A stretch of 64,000 nucleotides of DNA from Seleniivibrio woodruffii (GCF_004339245.1 NZ_SMGG01000003.1:213106-277105), one strand, 5' to 3'. Positions 1-10,558 are shown, counted from the stretch's first letter. Made by a program: numbers and translations. Notes: generated by a model not told the origin, from the letters alone.

Positions 1-1341
1 GATACCCTGAGCGGCGTGCATACCGCCGATGTCTTCGGGTGAAGTTTCAGCCCTTACAAGGATTACCTTTTCGCCCTGAGCTGCCCAGCTCTCCGCATCT
101 TCAGCAGAGAAAACCGCTTTGCCCACAGCCGCACCGGGGGATGCGGGGAGACCCTTTGCGATGATATCGTATTTGATGGAAGTATCTATCATGGGGTGAA
201 GAAGCTGATCCACCTGCTCGGGCGCAACACGGAGAACTGCAGTTCTCTTGTCGATAAGCCCTTCCTGAACCATGTCATAGGCTATCTTAACAGCCGCTCT
301 GGCAGTTCTTTTGCCTGTTCTGGTCTGGAGCATGTAGAGCGTGCCTCTTTCGATGGTGAACTCAATGTCCTGAACGTCCTTGTAGTGGTTCTCCAGTTTC
401 TTGTAGACCTCTTCGAGCTGTCCGAAAACTTCGGGCATAGCCGTCTGGAGTTTCGCAATGGGTTCGGGAGTTCTGATACCGGCGACCACGTCCTCACCCT
501 GAGCATTTACAAGGTATTCGCCGAAGAAGACCTTTTCGCCTGTGGAGGGGTCACGGGTGAACGCAACGCCTGTTCCGCAGTCGTCGCCCATGTTTCCGAA
601 AACCATGGACTGAACGTTGACCGCTGTTCCCCAGTCGTCGGACATTTTGTTTATCTTTCTGCAGGTCTTGGCTCTCTGGTTGTTCCATGAGTCAAAGACC
701 GCATCGATTGCATATTTAAGCTGTTCCTTGGGATCCTGAGGAAACTGTCTGCCTATTTCGCTGAGAACCAGAGCCTTGTATTTCTCAACAAGCTCTTTCA
801 TGTCCGCTGCGTTAAGCTCGGTATCCTCTTTCACTCCTCTGGCGTTCTTCATATCCTTAAGGATATGTTCGAACTGGTGATGGCCTATGCCGAGCACCAC
901 GTCGGAGAACATCTGGATGAATCTTCTGTAGCTGTCGTATGCAAATCTTTCGTTGCCGGAAGATTTTGCAAGACCTTTTACCGATTCGTCGGTGAGGCCG
1001 AGGTTCAGAACAGTATCCATCATGCCGGGCATTGAAACCCTTGCACCGGAACGTACTGAAACCAGAAGGGGATTTTCGATGTCCCCGAATTTTTTGCCCA
1101 TTGCGGTCTCAAGTGTCGCCAGAGCCGCAAGAACCTGATCCCACAGTCCTGCGGGATAGTTTTTGTTGTCTTTGTAAAACTGTACGCACGCTTCCGTGGT
1201 GATGGTAAAACCGGGAGGAACGGGAATTCCTATACTGGTCATTTCAGCCAGACCAGCCCCCTTTCCGCCGAGAAGGTTTTTGTTTTTGCCGTCCCCTTCC
1301 GTGCGGTCTTTACCGAAGAAGTAAACCCATTTGGCGCTCAT
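1..1341 (-). CDS. ppdK: Pyruvate, phosphate dikinase (partial, N-terminal part)
   Basis: Interconverts pyruvate, ATP and phosphate with PEP, AMP and diphosphate in the cytosol. The reading frame opens at an ATG at 1341 (MSAKWVYFFGKDRTEG) after a G-rich ribosome site and runs off the left edge. The visible 447 residues cover the ATP-grasp nucleotide-binding part (GGKGAGLAEM near residue 25, SVRSGARVSMPGMMDTVLNL near 95, IEFTIERG and YMLQTRTGKRT near 340) and the start of the phosphohistidine domain (PASPGAAVGKAVF). The window ends just before the phosphorylated histidine, and the PEP/pyruvate barrel is outside. The start lies 16 bases after the glyS stop, so the two are probably co-transcribed. 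The family is unambiguous because PEP synthase lacks this N-terminal insert pattern. Confidence 0.95.
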   Translation of the reverse strand, partial: MSAKWVYFFGKDRTEGDGKNKNLLGGKGAGLAEMTSIGIPVPPGFTITTEACVQFYKDNKNYPAGLWDQVLAALATLETAMGKKFGDIENPLLVSVRSGARVSMPGMMDTVLNLGLTDESVKGLAKSSGNERFAYDSYRRFIQMFSDVVLGIGHHQFEHILKDMKNARGVKEDTELNAADMKELVEKYKALVLSEIGRQFPQDPKEQLKYAIDAVFDSWNNQRAKTCRKINKMSDDWGTAVNVQSMVFGNMGDDCGTGVAFTRDPSTGEKVFFGEYLVNAQGEDVVAGIRTPEPIAKLQTAMPEVFGQLEEVYKKLENHYKDVQDIEFTIERGTLYMLQTRTGKRTARAAVKIAYDMVQEGLIDKRTAVLRVAPEQVDQLLHPMIDTSIKYDIIAKGLPASPGAAVGKAVFSAEDAESWAAQGEKVILVRAETSPEDIGGMHAAQGI

Positions 1342-1357
1342 TACGATAGACCCCCTG

Positions 1358-3421
1358 TCATATGATTTTTGTCAGATCGCCCAGCCTGTTGAACAGACCT
1401 ATCAGACGGTTAAGCAAGCTTAATCTGTTTTCCTTAACCTTTTCATCCTTCGCCATAACCATGACGTTGTCGAAAAAGCGGTCAACAGGGCCGCTGAAGG
1501 TCAGTAGCTGAGTCATCGCCTCAGTGAAGTTCTCTTCACTCACCTCTCTATTAATACCGGCAGACTTAGTTTCGATAAGTTCCGCCAGTTCCCTCTCAAA
1601 GTCGGACTCAAAAAGAGACGCATCATATTCCGTTCCGGTATGTCCGCTCTTTTTAAGGATGTTGTTGATACGCTTGTAGCCTGCTGCGATGCTTGCAAAC
1701 TCAGCCGTCTCCCTGTACCGGGCAAGAGCTCTTGCTGCCTTTTCTACAGTGATTATATCACCTGAAATGCTCGCTGCACAGTCAACACAGTCCGCAGCCA
1801 GCCCCTCTGTTGTGAGCATTTGGCGGAAACGCTGTGTTATGAAGTCGTTAACAGCATCCACAGTTTTAGCTTTATCAAATTTTATGAACCCTGTCAGTAT
1901 GTCCGCACTCTTCTCAACCAGTGTGCGGATGTCGGCTCTCAGACCTCTCTGACGGATTATGTTCAGTATACCGATGGCGTTTCTGCGCAGGGCATAGGGA
2001 TCCTGATTTCCCGTGGGGATAAGGTCCACTGCAAAACAGCCTACGATGGTGTCCAGTTTGTCCGCCATTGAAACGAATGCTCCGGCCTCTGTGGAAGGCA
2101 GTGCGTCCCCTGCGAATCTGGGCATGTAGTGTTCGTCTATGGCTGTTGCCACAGTCTCATTCTCGCCCTGAAGTTTTGAATAGGTCTTGCCCATGATACC
2201 CTGAAGTTCGGGGAACTCGTATACCATTGAGCTGAGGAGGTCGGCCTTGCAGAGATAAGCCGCACGGTCGGTATCGGCCTTTGCCGCAGGTGCGAAGGTT
2301 TCGGCAAAATATACGGCAAGAGCACGGAAACGCTCCATTTTCGCATAGGATGTGCCGAGTTTCTCCTGATATGTAACGCTCTTAAGTGCTTCAACGTGGT
2401 TTTCCAGAGGATATGCCTTGTCCTTCTCCCAGAAGAACGCCGCATCTGCCAGTCTGGCACGCAGAACCCTTGCGTAGCCTGCTTTAACCACAGCCGCATC
2501 TTTGGGTTCGGTGTTGGAGACACCTATGAACTTGTTCACAAGTTTTCCTGTTTTATCCGCAACATAGAAATATTTCTGGTGGTTTTTCATGGAAGTGATG
2601 AGCACTTCTGCGGGGAGGGCAAGATATTTCTCTTCAAACTCGCCCATCAGCGAAACGGGATATTCCACAAGTCCGGCAACTGTATCCAGAAGCCCTTCGT
2701 CAAGATCCACAACGTAGCCTGTCTGTTTCTCAATTTCAGCTACCTGCTTTCTCACAAGCTCCTTTCTGGCTTCGGTGGAGACTATCACTCTGGCCTTTTC
2801 AAGCACAGCCATATAGTCTGCGAAATCTTTAACGGGAAACTCCGTGTTGAAATGTATGCGGTGCCCCATAGTGAAATCGCCGCTCTTAATTCCGTCGATC
2901 TCGAACTTGATGACCTTTCCGCCGAACAGCGCAAGGAACCAGTGGACAGGTCTGGCATATCTGAAAGTGCCGTCGCCCCATTTCATGGATTTTTTGAAGG
3001 GGATGCCTTTGATAACAGCGGGAACGAGTGTTTCGAAAAGCTCCGCCGTGTCAACGCCTTTGGTCTTTTTAACACCGCTCAGGTATTCGCCCTTTTCGGT
3101 GCTCTCCTTTTTCAGAGTGTCAAAGTCCAGACCTTTGGACTTAGCAAAACCCTCTCCGGCCTTTGTCAGTCTGCCTTCGGAATCGAAAGCCACAGCCGCA
3201 GGAGGACCCATTATTATCTCTTCACGGTCGGGCTGTTTCCCGCTCAGTCCCGTGATGTGTATATAGCTTCTTCTGGGTGTGCCGTCAGATTCGACAGATG
3301 CAAACGGAACTCCCTCTTCAGTAAGTCTTTTTGTAAATTCTTTAACAAGGTATTCGCTGGTTCCGCTGATGAAACCCGCCGGTATCTCTTCGCTACCTAT
3401 TTCAAGCAGAAAATCGGGCAT
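1358..3421 (-). CDS. glyS: Glycyl-tRNA synthetase, beta subunit
   Basis: Beta subunit of the bacterial alpha2beta2 glycine-tRNA ligase, which supplies tRNA recognition for the catalytic alpha chain. The 687 residues match the usual length. The N-terminus (MPDFLLEIGSEEIPAGF) is the family signature, followed by KWGDGTFRYARPVHW near residue 150 and a C-terminal anticodon-binding-like region (NFTEAMTQLL, PVDRFFDNVMVMA). An AGGTG site precedes the ATG by about 6 bases. The alpha subunit gene glyQ usually sits directly upstream but is not here: the upstream neighbour is leuD, separated by 244 bases that hold a palindromic repeat and a possible promoter. ppdK follows closely. Confidence 0.97.
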   Translation of the reverse strand: MPDFLLEIGSEEIPAGFISGTSEYLVKEFTKRLTEEGVPFASVESDGTPRRSYIHITGLSGKQPDREEIIMGPPAAVAFDSEGRLTKAGEGFAKSKGLDFDTLKKESTEKGEYLSGVKKTKGVDTAELFETLVPAVIKGIPFKKSMKWGDGTFRYARPVHWFLALFGGKVIKFEIDGIKSGDFTMGHRIHFNTEFPVKDFADYMAVLEKARVIVSTEARKELVRKQVAEIEKQTGYVVDLDEGLLDTVAGLVEYPVSLMGEFEEKYLALPAEVLITSMKNHQKYFYVADKTGKLVNKFIGVSNTEPKDAAVVKAGYARVLRARLADAAFFWEKDKAYPLENHVEALKSVTYQEKLGTSYAKMERFRALAVYFAETFAPAAKADTDRAAYLCKADLLSSMVYEFPELQGIMGKTYSKLQGENETVATAIDEHYMPRFAGDALPSTEAGAFVSMADKLDTIVGCFAVDLIPTGNQDPYALRRNAIGILNIIRQRGLRADIRTLVEKSADILTGFIKFDKAKTVDAVNDFITQRFRQMLTTEGLAADCVDCAASISGDIITVEKAARALARYRETAEFASIAAGYKRINNILKKSGHTGTEYDASLFESDFERELAELIETKSAGINREVSEENFTEAMTQLLTFSGPVDRFFDNVMVMAKDEKVKENRLSLLNRLIGLFNRLGDLTKII

Positions 3422-3455
3422 TTTAACACCTGAACATGATTATTTTAGACCTAGC

Positions 3456-3483
3456 ATCCTACAATAGATTCAGATAATTTCAA
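3456..3483 (-). promoter_or_regulatory. Candidate promoter for glyS-ppdK
   Basis: On the minus strand TTGAAA (3483-3478) and TAGGAT (3461-3456) are separated by 16 bases, about 35 bases before the glyS start. The match to the sigma-70 consensus is moderate. It is the best candidate in the leuD-glyS gap. Confidence 0.4.
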
Positions 3484-3589
3484 GAAGTTTATACCCTTAT
3501 ATATATAAGATGCAAGAATTTGTGGGTTGTTCATCAGGCACGGGTTTCAGAGATAGGATTTATCAATATGGCAATATAAAAAGAAATAC

Positions 3590-3659
3590 AGACTGCTTCG
3601 CCTGCGGCTCGCAGAGACGACTGAACGTCTTTGCGAGCAACGCAGTGACAAAGCAATCT
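3590..3659. repeat. Imperfect palindromic intergenic repeat
   Basis: About 70 bases form a long imperfect inverted repeat: AGACTGCTTCGCCTGCGG on the left mirrors the reverse complement of the right arm ending GTGACAAAGCAATCT, with a short loop near 3628. On the minus strand it follows the leuD stop by 6 bases and is trailed by a T-rich stretch, so it could end leuCD transcription. It resembles the dispersed GTCATTGCGAGC...AAGCAATCT-type palindromes found in many bacterial genomes. That resemblance is from memory. Confidence 0.7.
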
Positions 3660-3665
3660 CATTTA

Positions 3666-4268
3666 TTAAACGAAAGAGTATTTCAGTGTTTTTTCGACTT
3701 CTTTTACCTGAGGCAGGCCGTTAAGAAGTTCCGCCAGCGAGTCGTAGCTTCCTTCAAGGAAAGCCTTTCTGGCGTTGGGTTTGATTTCAACAGCATATTC
3801 TTTGCCGTTGAATCTGACCTTTGATGCGTCAACGTCTATCACCATCTCAGCAGAAGGGTTGGCCTCTGCATCCGCCATGAGGGCGTCACGGGTTGCTCTG
3901 TCAGCCACAACACACACTATGCCAAGCGTTGTGCAGTTGCCGAAGAAAATCTCCGCATAGCTTCCTGCGATTACGGCGTTGAAGCCCGCACGCTTGATGG
4001 CCTGAGGCGCATGCTCACGGGATGAGCCGCAGCCGAAGTTGTCGCCGGATATTATTATGGATGCACCGACAAACTGGGGCTTGTCGATGGGGTGTCCGAT
4101 GGATTTGCCTTCGCTGTCGAAACGCACGTCATAGAAAAGCTGACCGCCGAGATCGTCAAAAACCACGCATTTCAGGAATCTTGCGGGGATGATGCGGTCT
4201 GTGTCTATATCGTCCCCGGGAACGGGAACAGCTCTGCCGACTACTTGCTTGATAGGTCCGAGACTCAT
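3666..4268 (-). CDS. leuD: 3-isopropylmalate dehydratase, small subunit
   Basis: Swivel-domain subunit that pairs with LeuC to isomerise 2- to 3-isopropylmalate in leucine synthesis. The 200 residues contain the family motifs GDDIDTDRIIPARFL near residue 20 and FGCGSSREHAPQAI near 75. I place the start at the ATG at 4268 rather than at an upstream TTG at 4274, because the GGAGG site (4279-4275) is then 6 bases away; that site lies inside the last codons of leuC. Only two bases separate the genes, so translation is probably coupled. A citraconate or homoaconitase-type activity cannot be excluded from sequence alone, but the pairing with leuC favours leucine synthesis. Confidence 0.93.
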   Translation of the reverse strand: MSLGPIKQVVGRAVPVPGDDIDTDRIIPARFLKCVVFDDLGGQLFYDVRFDSEGKSIGHPIDKPQFVGASIIISGDNFGCGSSREHAPQAIKRAGFNAVIAGSYAEIFFGNCTTLGIVCVVADRATRDALMADAEANPSAEMVIDVDASKVRFNGKEYAVEIKPNARKAFLEGSYDSLAELLNGLPQVKEVEKTLKYSFV

Positions 4269-4270
4269 GA

Positions 4271-5665
4271 TCAACCTCCGATTCCGAATACTTTTCTGGC
4301 ATCAGTGATGGTGCCTGTAACAGCTGCCGCAACAGCCATAACGGGGGAGACGAGGAGCGTTCTGCCTGTGGCGGAACCCTGTCTGCCCTTAAAGTTTCTG
4401 TTGGATGTGGATGCGCTTATCTGTCTGCCAACGAGTTTGTCGGGGTTCATTGCAAGACACATTGAACAGCCCGGCTCACGCCATTCGAATCCGGCTTCGA
4501 TGAATATCTTGTCGAGACCTTCGGCCTCCGCCTGTTTCTTGACGTTGTATGATCCGGGAACCGCCATAGCTCTCACGCCCTCTGCCACTTTGCGGCCTTG
4601 TGCGTATTTAGCGGCCTCACGGAAGTCTTCTATTCTGCCGTTTGTACAGCTTCCGATGAACACCACGTCCACCTTTTTGCCGTCCATTTTGTCGCCTGCG
4701 GCAAAGCCTGTGTACTCAAGAGCCTCTGCCATGACCTCGTTGGAAACAGCAGGGATGCTCTCGGAAATGCCGATGGCCTGCTCAGGAGTGATACCCCATG
4801 TAACCATAGGCTCTATAGCCTCACCTGCAAAAGTAACAACATCATCGTAAACTGCATCAGCATCGGATTTGATGCTTTCCCAGTAAGCAACTGCCTTGTC
4901 CCAGTCTTTGGGAGCATAGGGTTTGCCTTTGAGGTATTCATATGTAACCTCGTCAGGGTTGATGTAGCCTACACGTGCGCCGCCCTCGATGGCCATGTTG
5001 CACACGGTCATTCTGGATTCCATGCTCATGTTTTTGATAACATCGCCGCAGAACTCGTATGCGTATCCGATACCGCCGTTAACGCCGAGCTTGCTGATTA
5101 TATAGAGGATAACGTCTTTAGCGTAGACGCCGGGTTTAAGTTTGCCTGTTATCTCGACCTTGCGCACTTTGAAAGGAGCGATGGACATTGTCTGGGTAGC
5201 CAGAACGTCACGCACCTGCGAAGTGCCTATTCCGAAGGCTATTGCGCCGAATGCGCCGTGGGTTGCCGTGTGGCTGTCGCCGCAGGCTATTGTGGAACCG
5301 GGCTGAGTTACGCCCTGCTCGGGACCGACGATGTGAACAACACCCTGACGCTCTGTTTCGGGATTGAAGAATGTGATTCCGTTCTCCCTTGTGTTGCGCT
5401 CGATGGCCTGAAACATCTCCTCCGCCATGGGGTCTGCCAGAGGTCTCTGACGCTCTGCGGCATCCGTGGGGATGATGTGGTCGACAGTTGCGAACGTTCT
5501 TTCGGGGAACGCAACTTTGATGTTAAGCTCTCTCAGCATTGCGAATGCCTGAGGGCTGGTTACCTCATGAATAAGGTGCATGCCGATGAAAAGCTGGGTC
5601 TGTCCGTTGGGAAGCACACGAACGGTGTGGGCATCCCAGACCTTTTGAAAAAGGCTTTTTCCCAT
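4271..5665 (-). CDS. leuC: 3-isopropylmalate dehydratase, large subunit
   Basis: Aconitase-superfamily catalytic subunit of the LeuCD isomerase, carrying the [4Fe-4S] cluster. At 464 residues it has the normal length. Visible motifs are VDHIIPT near residue 62, [20 protein letters not shown] near 130, and the cluster cysteines in [13 protein letters not shown] near 335 and [11 protein letters not shown] near 400. An AAGGAG site sits 6-7 bases before the ATG. leuC and leuD form one transcription unit reading away from groES. No leucine leader peptide or T-box is recognisable upstream. Confidence 0.96.
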   Translation of the reverse strand: MGKSLFQKVWDAHTVRVLPNGQTQLFIGMHLIHEVTSPQAFAMLRELNIKVAFPERTFATVDHIIPTDAAERQRPLADPMAEEMFQAIERNTRENGITFFNPETERQGVVHIVGPEQGVTQPGSTIACGDSHTATHGAFGAIAFGIGTSQVRDVLATQTMSIAPFKVRKVEITGKLKPGVYAKDVILYIISKLGVNGGIGYAYEFCGDVIKNMSMESRMTVCNMAIEGGARVGYINPDEVTYEYLKGKPYAPKDWDKAVAYWESIKSDADAVYDDVVTFAGEAIEPMVTWGITPEQAIGISESIPAVSNEVMAEALEYTGFAAGDKMDGKKVDVVFIGSCTNGRIEDFREAAKYAQGRKVAEGVRAMAVPGSYNVKKQAEAEGLDKIFIEAGFEWREPGCSMCLAMNPDKLVGRQISASTSNRNFKGRQGSATGRTLLVSPVMAVAAAVTGTITDARKVFGIGG

Positions 5666-5689
5666 ATATTTCTCCTTAATCTCTTATCT

Positions 5690-5720
5690 CCCTCTTAAAC
5701 AAAGAGGGACTAAGGGGGAT
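5690..5720. repeat. Short palindrome in the leuC leader (CCCTC/GAGGG type)
   Basis: CCCTCTT (5690-5696) pairs with AAGAGGG (5702-5708) around a 5-base loop, followed by CTAAGGGGGAT. It lies in the leuC untranslated leader, about 25 bases upstream of the start. The wording resembles a dispersed C-rich/G-rich intergenic palindrome; a relative stands at 31042-31062. It could also act as an mRNA hairpin. Confidence 0.5.
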
Positions 5721-5741
5721 TTGCGTTAATAGCAGTTTGTG

Positions 5742-5770
5742 ATTCTGCATAATACATCAGCATATGTCAA
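5742..5770 (-). promoter_or_regulatory. Candidate leuCD promoter
   Basis: On the minus strand a perfect TTGACA (5770-5765) is followed after 17 bases by CAGAAT (5747-5742), giving a leader of roughly 70 bases before leuC. Confidence 0.5.
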
Positions 5771-5845
5771 ATGTAAAGGATAAAGTTTGATTAGCTTTAA
5801 CAAAGTTAAGGGAAAATGGATTAGCACCCGGATATCAATTTTCTC

Positions 5846-5874
5846 TTGATTTTTAGCCTGTGCGATTATATATA
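5846..5874 (+). promoter_or_regulatory. Candidate groESL promoter
   Basis: TTGATT (5846-5851) and TATATA (5869-5874) are spaced by 17 bases. Transcription would start around 5881, at the left edge of the CIRCE operator, which is the normal arrangement for HrcA control. Confidence 0.6.
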
Positions 5875-5882
5875 TTCATCTG

Positions 5883-5909
5883 TTAGCACTCGGAGCTATT
5901 GAGTGCTAA
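5883..5909. promoter_or_regulatory. CIRCE operator (HrcA binding site)
   Basis: TTAGCACTC (5883-5891), nine bases, then GAGTGCTAA (5901-5909): a perfect match to the CIRCE inverted repeat, extended by two further pairs on each side. The HrcA repressor binds CIRCE at groE and dnaK operons and releases it on heat or unfolding stress. hrcA is not in this window. A lone 8-of-9 half site (TTAGCACCC) at 5821-5829 has no partner. Confidence 0.97.
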
Positions 5910-5964
5910 CAACTTCAAAAAGACTTCTTAAAACAAAACTAATAAAGGTAAATGGAGGAAACAA

Positions 5965-6258
5965 ATGGCATCAATCAAACCTCTTCAGGACAGGATTATT
6001 GTCAAACGCTTCGAATCAGAAGAGAAAACAGCTTCCGGAATCTTCATCCCCGACAGTGCAAAAGAAAAGCCCATGGAAGGCGAAGTTATCGCTGTTGGCC
6101 CCGGACGCACATACGACAACGGCAACAAAATGGAATTGACCGTTAAAGTCGGCGACAGAGTTCTGTTTGCTAAGTATGCAGGTACCGAGATCAAGTTTGA
6201 CGGTCAGGACTACCTCATCATGAGAGAAGATGACATCCTTGGTGTTGTTACAAAGTAA
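5965..6258 (+). CDS. groES: Co-chaperonin GroES
   Basis: The 97-residue subunit of the heptameric lid that caps GroEL in the cytosol. The sequence starts [15 protein letters not shown], has the mobile-loop region near [13 protein letters not shown], and ends [17 protein letters not shown] ribosome site lies just before the ATG. It is the first gene of the CIRCE-controlled operon, 37 bases before groEL. Confidence 0.98.
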   Translation: MASIKPLQDRIIVKRFESEEKTASGIFIPDSAKEKPMEGEVIAVGPGRTYDNGNKMELTVKVGDRVLFAKYAGTEIKFDGQDYLIMREDDILGVVTK

Positions 6259-6277
6259 TTGCATCATATTCCATTAA

Positions 6278-7939
<1,662 letters not shown>

Positions 7940-7984
7940 TCCCATTCGGGTTACACTGCTCAGGCAGATCAGATAACTAAAAAC

Positions 7985-8018
7985 AAAGGGAGCTTTTCAG
8001 GCTCCCTTTTTTATTTTA
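7985..8018 (+). terminator. Rho-independent terminator of groESL
   Basis: AAAGGGAGC (7985-7993) pairs perfectly with GCTCCCTTT (8001-8009) across a 7-base loop, followed by a T-rich tract to about 8018. Confidence 0.93.
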
Positions 8019-8037
8019 TTCATAATGATAACCGCCA

Positions 8038-8068
8038 CGAGACTCTTCGCTTACGCTCAGAGTGACCG
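8038..8068. repeat. Possible fragment of a dispersed intergenic repeat
   Basis: The stretch ACTCTTCGCTTACGCTCAGA followed by GTGACC lies between the groESL terminator and the end of the GGDEF gene. It resembles half of a common dispersed palindromic repeat, but the opposite arm is missing. The assignment is tentative. Confidence 0.3.
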
Positions 8069-8070
8069 GG

Positions 8071-8871
8071 CTATGCTCCCTTTGCTATTTCATCAAGCGG
8101 ACTTGCAACCCTGTTGCGGCCGCTTCTTTTTGCCGTATAGAGATATTTATCCACATGTTCAACAAGCTGTTCCATTGTTTCAACACCGCTGCCGGCAGGA
8201 ACCACGACAACACCCATGCTGAGCGTTACGCTGAACCTTTCCCTCAGCGGACCGAAGATGAGTTTTGAAACGTTCTCCTTTATTTTGTCCGCAACAATGA
8301 TACCCTTGCTCAGCTCCGTATAGGGCAGAATCACCCCGAACTCATCGCCGCCGAATCTTCCGCAGACATCGGTCTTTCTGACCGAACAGACAACCGTCTT
8401 CGCCACCTCACGCAGAACAGTGTCACCCGTCGCATGGCCGTAGCCGTCATTGATTCCTTTGAAATTGTCTATATCAAACAGAAGAAAGCAGAATTTTGCA
8501 TCGGGGAACCGCTTGTTCTTGTTAAACTCCAGCTCAAGCATCTCAAAAAGAGCCCTGCGGTTGTAGACTTCTGTCAGAAAGTCCATTCTTGACATAGCCA
8601 TGGCCTCTTTGAAAAACCTCTTCATCTCCACCAGACGCTTCAGCGAAAAATATGACACCACGATGAAGAACGAAAAAAGAAATCCCGCCATAACATCGAT
8701 ATAGCTCCCCTCTCTTCCGCTCATTTCGTAAAGGGTGCTGACCGGCTTGTAATACATGAAAGCGATAAAAAGAATCATTCCCGAAAAGACCGCCGCCGCC
8801 ATATCTTTTTTAAGCGCCAGCTTCATCTCCTGAACCACACTCATAGTTGACCTGTTTGAATTGCTGCTCAT
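8071..8871 (-). CDS. Membrane-bound diguanylate cyclase (GGDEF)
   Basis: Predicted to make cyclic di-GMP at the inner membrane. I start it at the ATG at 8871 (MSSNSNRSTMSVVQEMK, 266 residues); a longer frame to 9045 would overlap the divergent kinase gene and lacks family-like sequence. Two hydrophobic segments (about residues 22-40 and 58-80) precede a complete GGDEF domain: MDFLTEVYNRRA, FDIDNFKGIND and an intact GRFGGDEFGVIL active site. An RKTD allosteric I-site stands five residues before GGDEF, so product inhibition is likely. No recognisable input domain lies between the membrane segments. It is divergent from the heme-motif kinase, with a 113-base shared upstream region. Confidence 0.9.
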   Translation of the reverse strand: MSSNSNRSTMSVVQEMKLALKKDMAAAVFSGMILFIAFMYYKPVSTLYEMSGREGSYIDVMAGFLFSFFIVVSYFSLKRLVEMKRFFKEAMAMSRMDFLTEVYNRRALFEMLELEFNKNKRFPDAKFCFLLFDIDNFKGINDGYGHATGDTVLREVAKTVVCSVRKTDVCGRFGGDEFGVILPYTELSKGIIVADKIKENVSKLIFGPLRERFSVTLSMGVVVVPAGSGVETMEQLVEHVDKYLYTAKRSGRNRVASPLDEIAKGA

Positions 8872-8984
8872 AGCACACCTGTATTTTGAGGAATATAATT
8901 TTAAACCAATAATCCTTATAAAGAGACTATCACTAATGGTAGAAACTAAATTATATTGCCTTCTCGGCGCACTTTTGCCATCAT

Positions 8985-10478
8985 ATGCAGATGAACATAA
9001 AGGCGTACATCGACCGCAAATTCGGCATTCAGGCCAAGATAACAATACTCATCTTCCTGATAATGATGGGATTCAGCTTTGTTGTCGCACACCAGATGAG
9101 CGAAAACGTTAAAAAGCAGACCTATCAGATAACCAGAAATTATATCGAAAGTATCCCTTCGCTTATCTTCAACTCGCTGTACAACTTCATGCTCAACGGC
9201 GACAGACAGTCCATAAACAGGCTGGTTCAGCATCTGGAAGACGACAACAACATCATGGGAGTCCACATTTTCAACAACCAGTGGAAGCTGACGGACACCC
9301 TGCCAGATCTTGTTCATAAATACGATAAGTCATACATAGACATAATTATTCAAAACCGTAAAGAGGAAGGGTTCATAGAGAACACCATAAACGGAACGAG
9401 GGTGATGTCATACTACACCTCGATACCCAACGCCCCGGAGTGTCACCAGTGCCATCTGGAGGAGGAGGGGCAGGTTCTCGGCCACCTGAACATAAACATA
9501 AACCTGACGTATCTTTCCGAGATACTTGAGCGGGATGCAGTGAACATCAAGAACATCCTTGTTATATCCAATATAGTCATGTTCGTGGTGCTGATAGTGC
9601 TTATAAGGTTTCTGGTGGTGGCTCCCGTCAGAAAGATAGAAAAGGCCATGCAGGAGGTTGCCAACAGCAATCTGGACGTGCGGCTTGACGCTGATTTCGA
9701 GGATGAGTTCGGGCGGATGTCCCGTCTGTTCAACTACATGGTATATTCACTGCGGAAATCATTCCGCACGGTTTCCAGCATAAACAAGAGCATGCTTCAC
9801 AACGACAGGCTCATGACCATAGGCACCCTTGCCGCCGCTGTCAGCCACGAGATAAAAAACCCGCTGAACTCCATAATGCTCTCATCAGACATTCTTTCGG
9901 TAAGGTGCAAAGATCAGAAGGAACTCACCGAGCGGATAGCGTCTGATGCGGAACGGATAAAGGATATCATCGACAACACGCTTAATTTCTCCCGCATTGA
10001 TGACGACAGGCACAACAGCATAATAGACCTGAACAAATTCATGGACGATCTCTGCCACTACACCGACAGAACCCTGTTCAAATGGACGGAGATACCCTTC
10101 ATAACCGACATCGGCGAAGGGCTGGGATACATCAATGCAAACCCCGTTCACCTTGAGCAGATTTTCATGAACATTCTGCGGAACGCCTCGGAAGCTGTCG
10201 AGGACAACGACAATCCTGAAATACGCCTTTCCGCACGCAGAGAGGGCGGAGAAACAGTAATATCCGTAAGCGATAACGGTGCAGGAATCCCCCAGAGCAC
10301 CCGCAGCATGATTTTCAACGAGTTTTACACCACTAAACAGAACGGTACAGGCATAGGCCTCTACATTGTTAAAGAACTTACCGACAGATATAAGGGGCGG
10401 ATTTCATTCGAATCCGAACAGGGCAAAGGCACCGTTTTCAGCATCGCTCTGCCCACAAAGGACACGGCGGATATGTAA
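8985..10478 (+). CDS. Membrane sensor histidine kinase with periplasmic c-type heme motif
   Basis: The 497 residues comprise a first membrane helix (about 18-36), a periplasmic sensor region, a second helix (about 190-212), HAMP (about 213-265) and a kinase core. The core has HisKA at SHEIKNPLNS (His288), the N box NILRNASEAV, G1 DNGAGIP and G2 GTGIGLYIVKEL. The periplasmic region contains CHQCH at residues 153-157, a CxxCH signature for covalent heme c, placed just before the second helix. Heme-carrying periplasmic sensors of this layout detect redox state or small gases. That is known for related families and inferred here. No response regulator is adjacent. The start could also be the ATG at 8991; neither has a strong ribosome site. 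Confidence 0.9.
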   Translation: MQMNIKAYIDRKFGIQAKITILIFLIMMGFSFVVAHQMSENVKKQTYQITRNYIESIPSLIFNSLYNFMLNGDRQSINRLVQHLEDDNNIMGVHIFNNQWKLTDTLPDLVHKYDKSYIDIIIQNRKEEGFIENTINGTRVMSYYTSIPNAPECHQCHLEEEGQVLGHLNININLTYLSEILERDAVNIKNILVISNIVMFVVLIVLIRFLVVAPVRKIEKAMQEVANSNLDVRLDADFEDEFGRMSRLFNYMVYSLRKSFRTVSSINKSMLHNDRLMTIGTLAAAVSHEIKNPLNSIMLSSDILSVRCKDQKELTERIASDAERIKDIIDNTLNFSRIDDDRHNSIIDLNKFMDDLCHYTDRTLFKWTEIPFITDIGEGLGYINANPVHLEQIFMNILRNASEAVEDNDNPEIRLSARREGGETVISVSDNGAGIPQSTRSMIFNEFYTTKQNGTGIGLYIVKELTDRYKGRISFESEQGKGTVFSIALPTKDTADM

Positions 10479-10558
10479 TTTCCACCAATCCTCGGTATTG
10501 ATAAACAGGTCTCAACCTGCTATAAGAATATAAGCAAAGTCTTTTTTTGAGAGAATAC

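Noticed and set aside
2396-3433. Plus-strand open frame of 345 residues opposite glyS
   Set aside because: Antisense to a fully conserved glyS; no ribosome site or recognisable domain.
4598-5698. Plus-strand open frame of 366 residues opposite leuC
   Set aside because: Cysteine- and histidine-rich shadow of leuC codons with no motif support.
5666-5800. Leucine attenuator, T-box or leader peptide before leuC
   Set aside because: No leucine-codon-rich short frame, no T-box core sequence; only a short C-rich palindrome is present.
5781-5808. Sigma-28 promoter-like TAAAGTTT
   Set aside because: No GCCGATAA-like box follows at the required spacing.
10506-10548. Terminator after the heme-motif kinase
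   Set aside because: CAGGT/ACCTG forms only a 5-bp stem and the T run is 20 bases away, so it was not listed.
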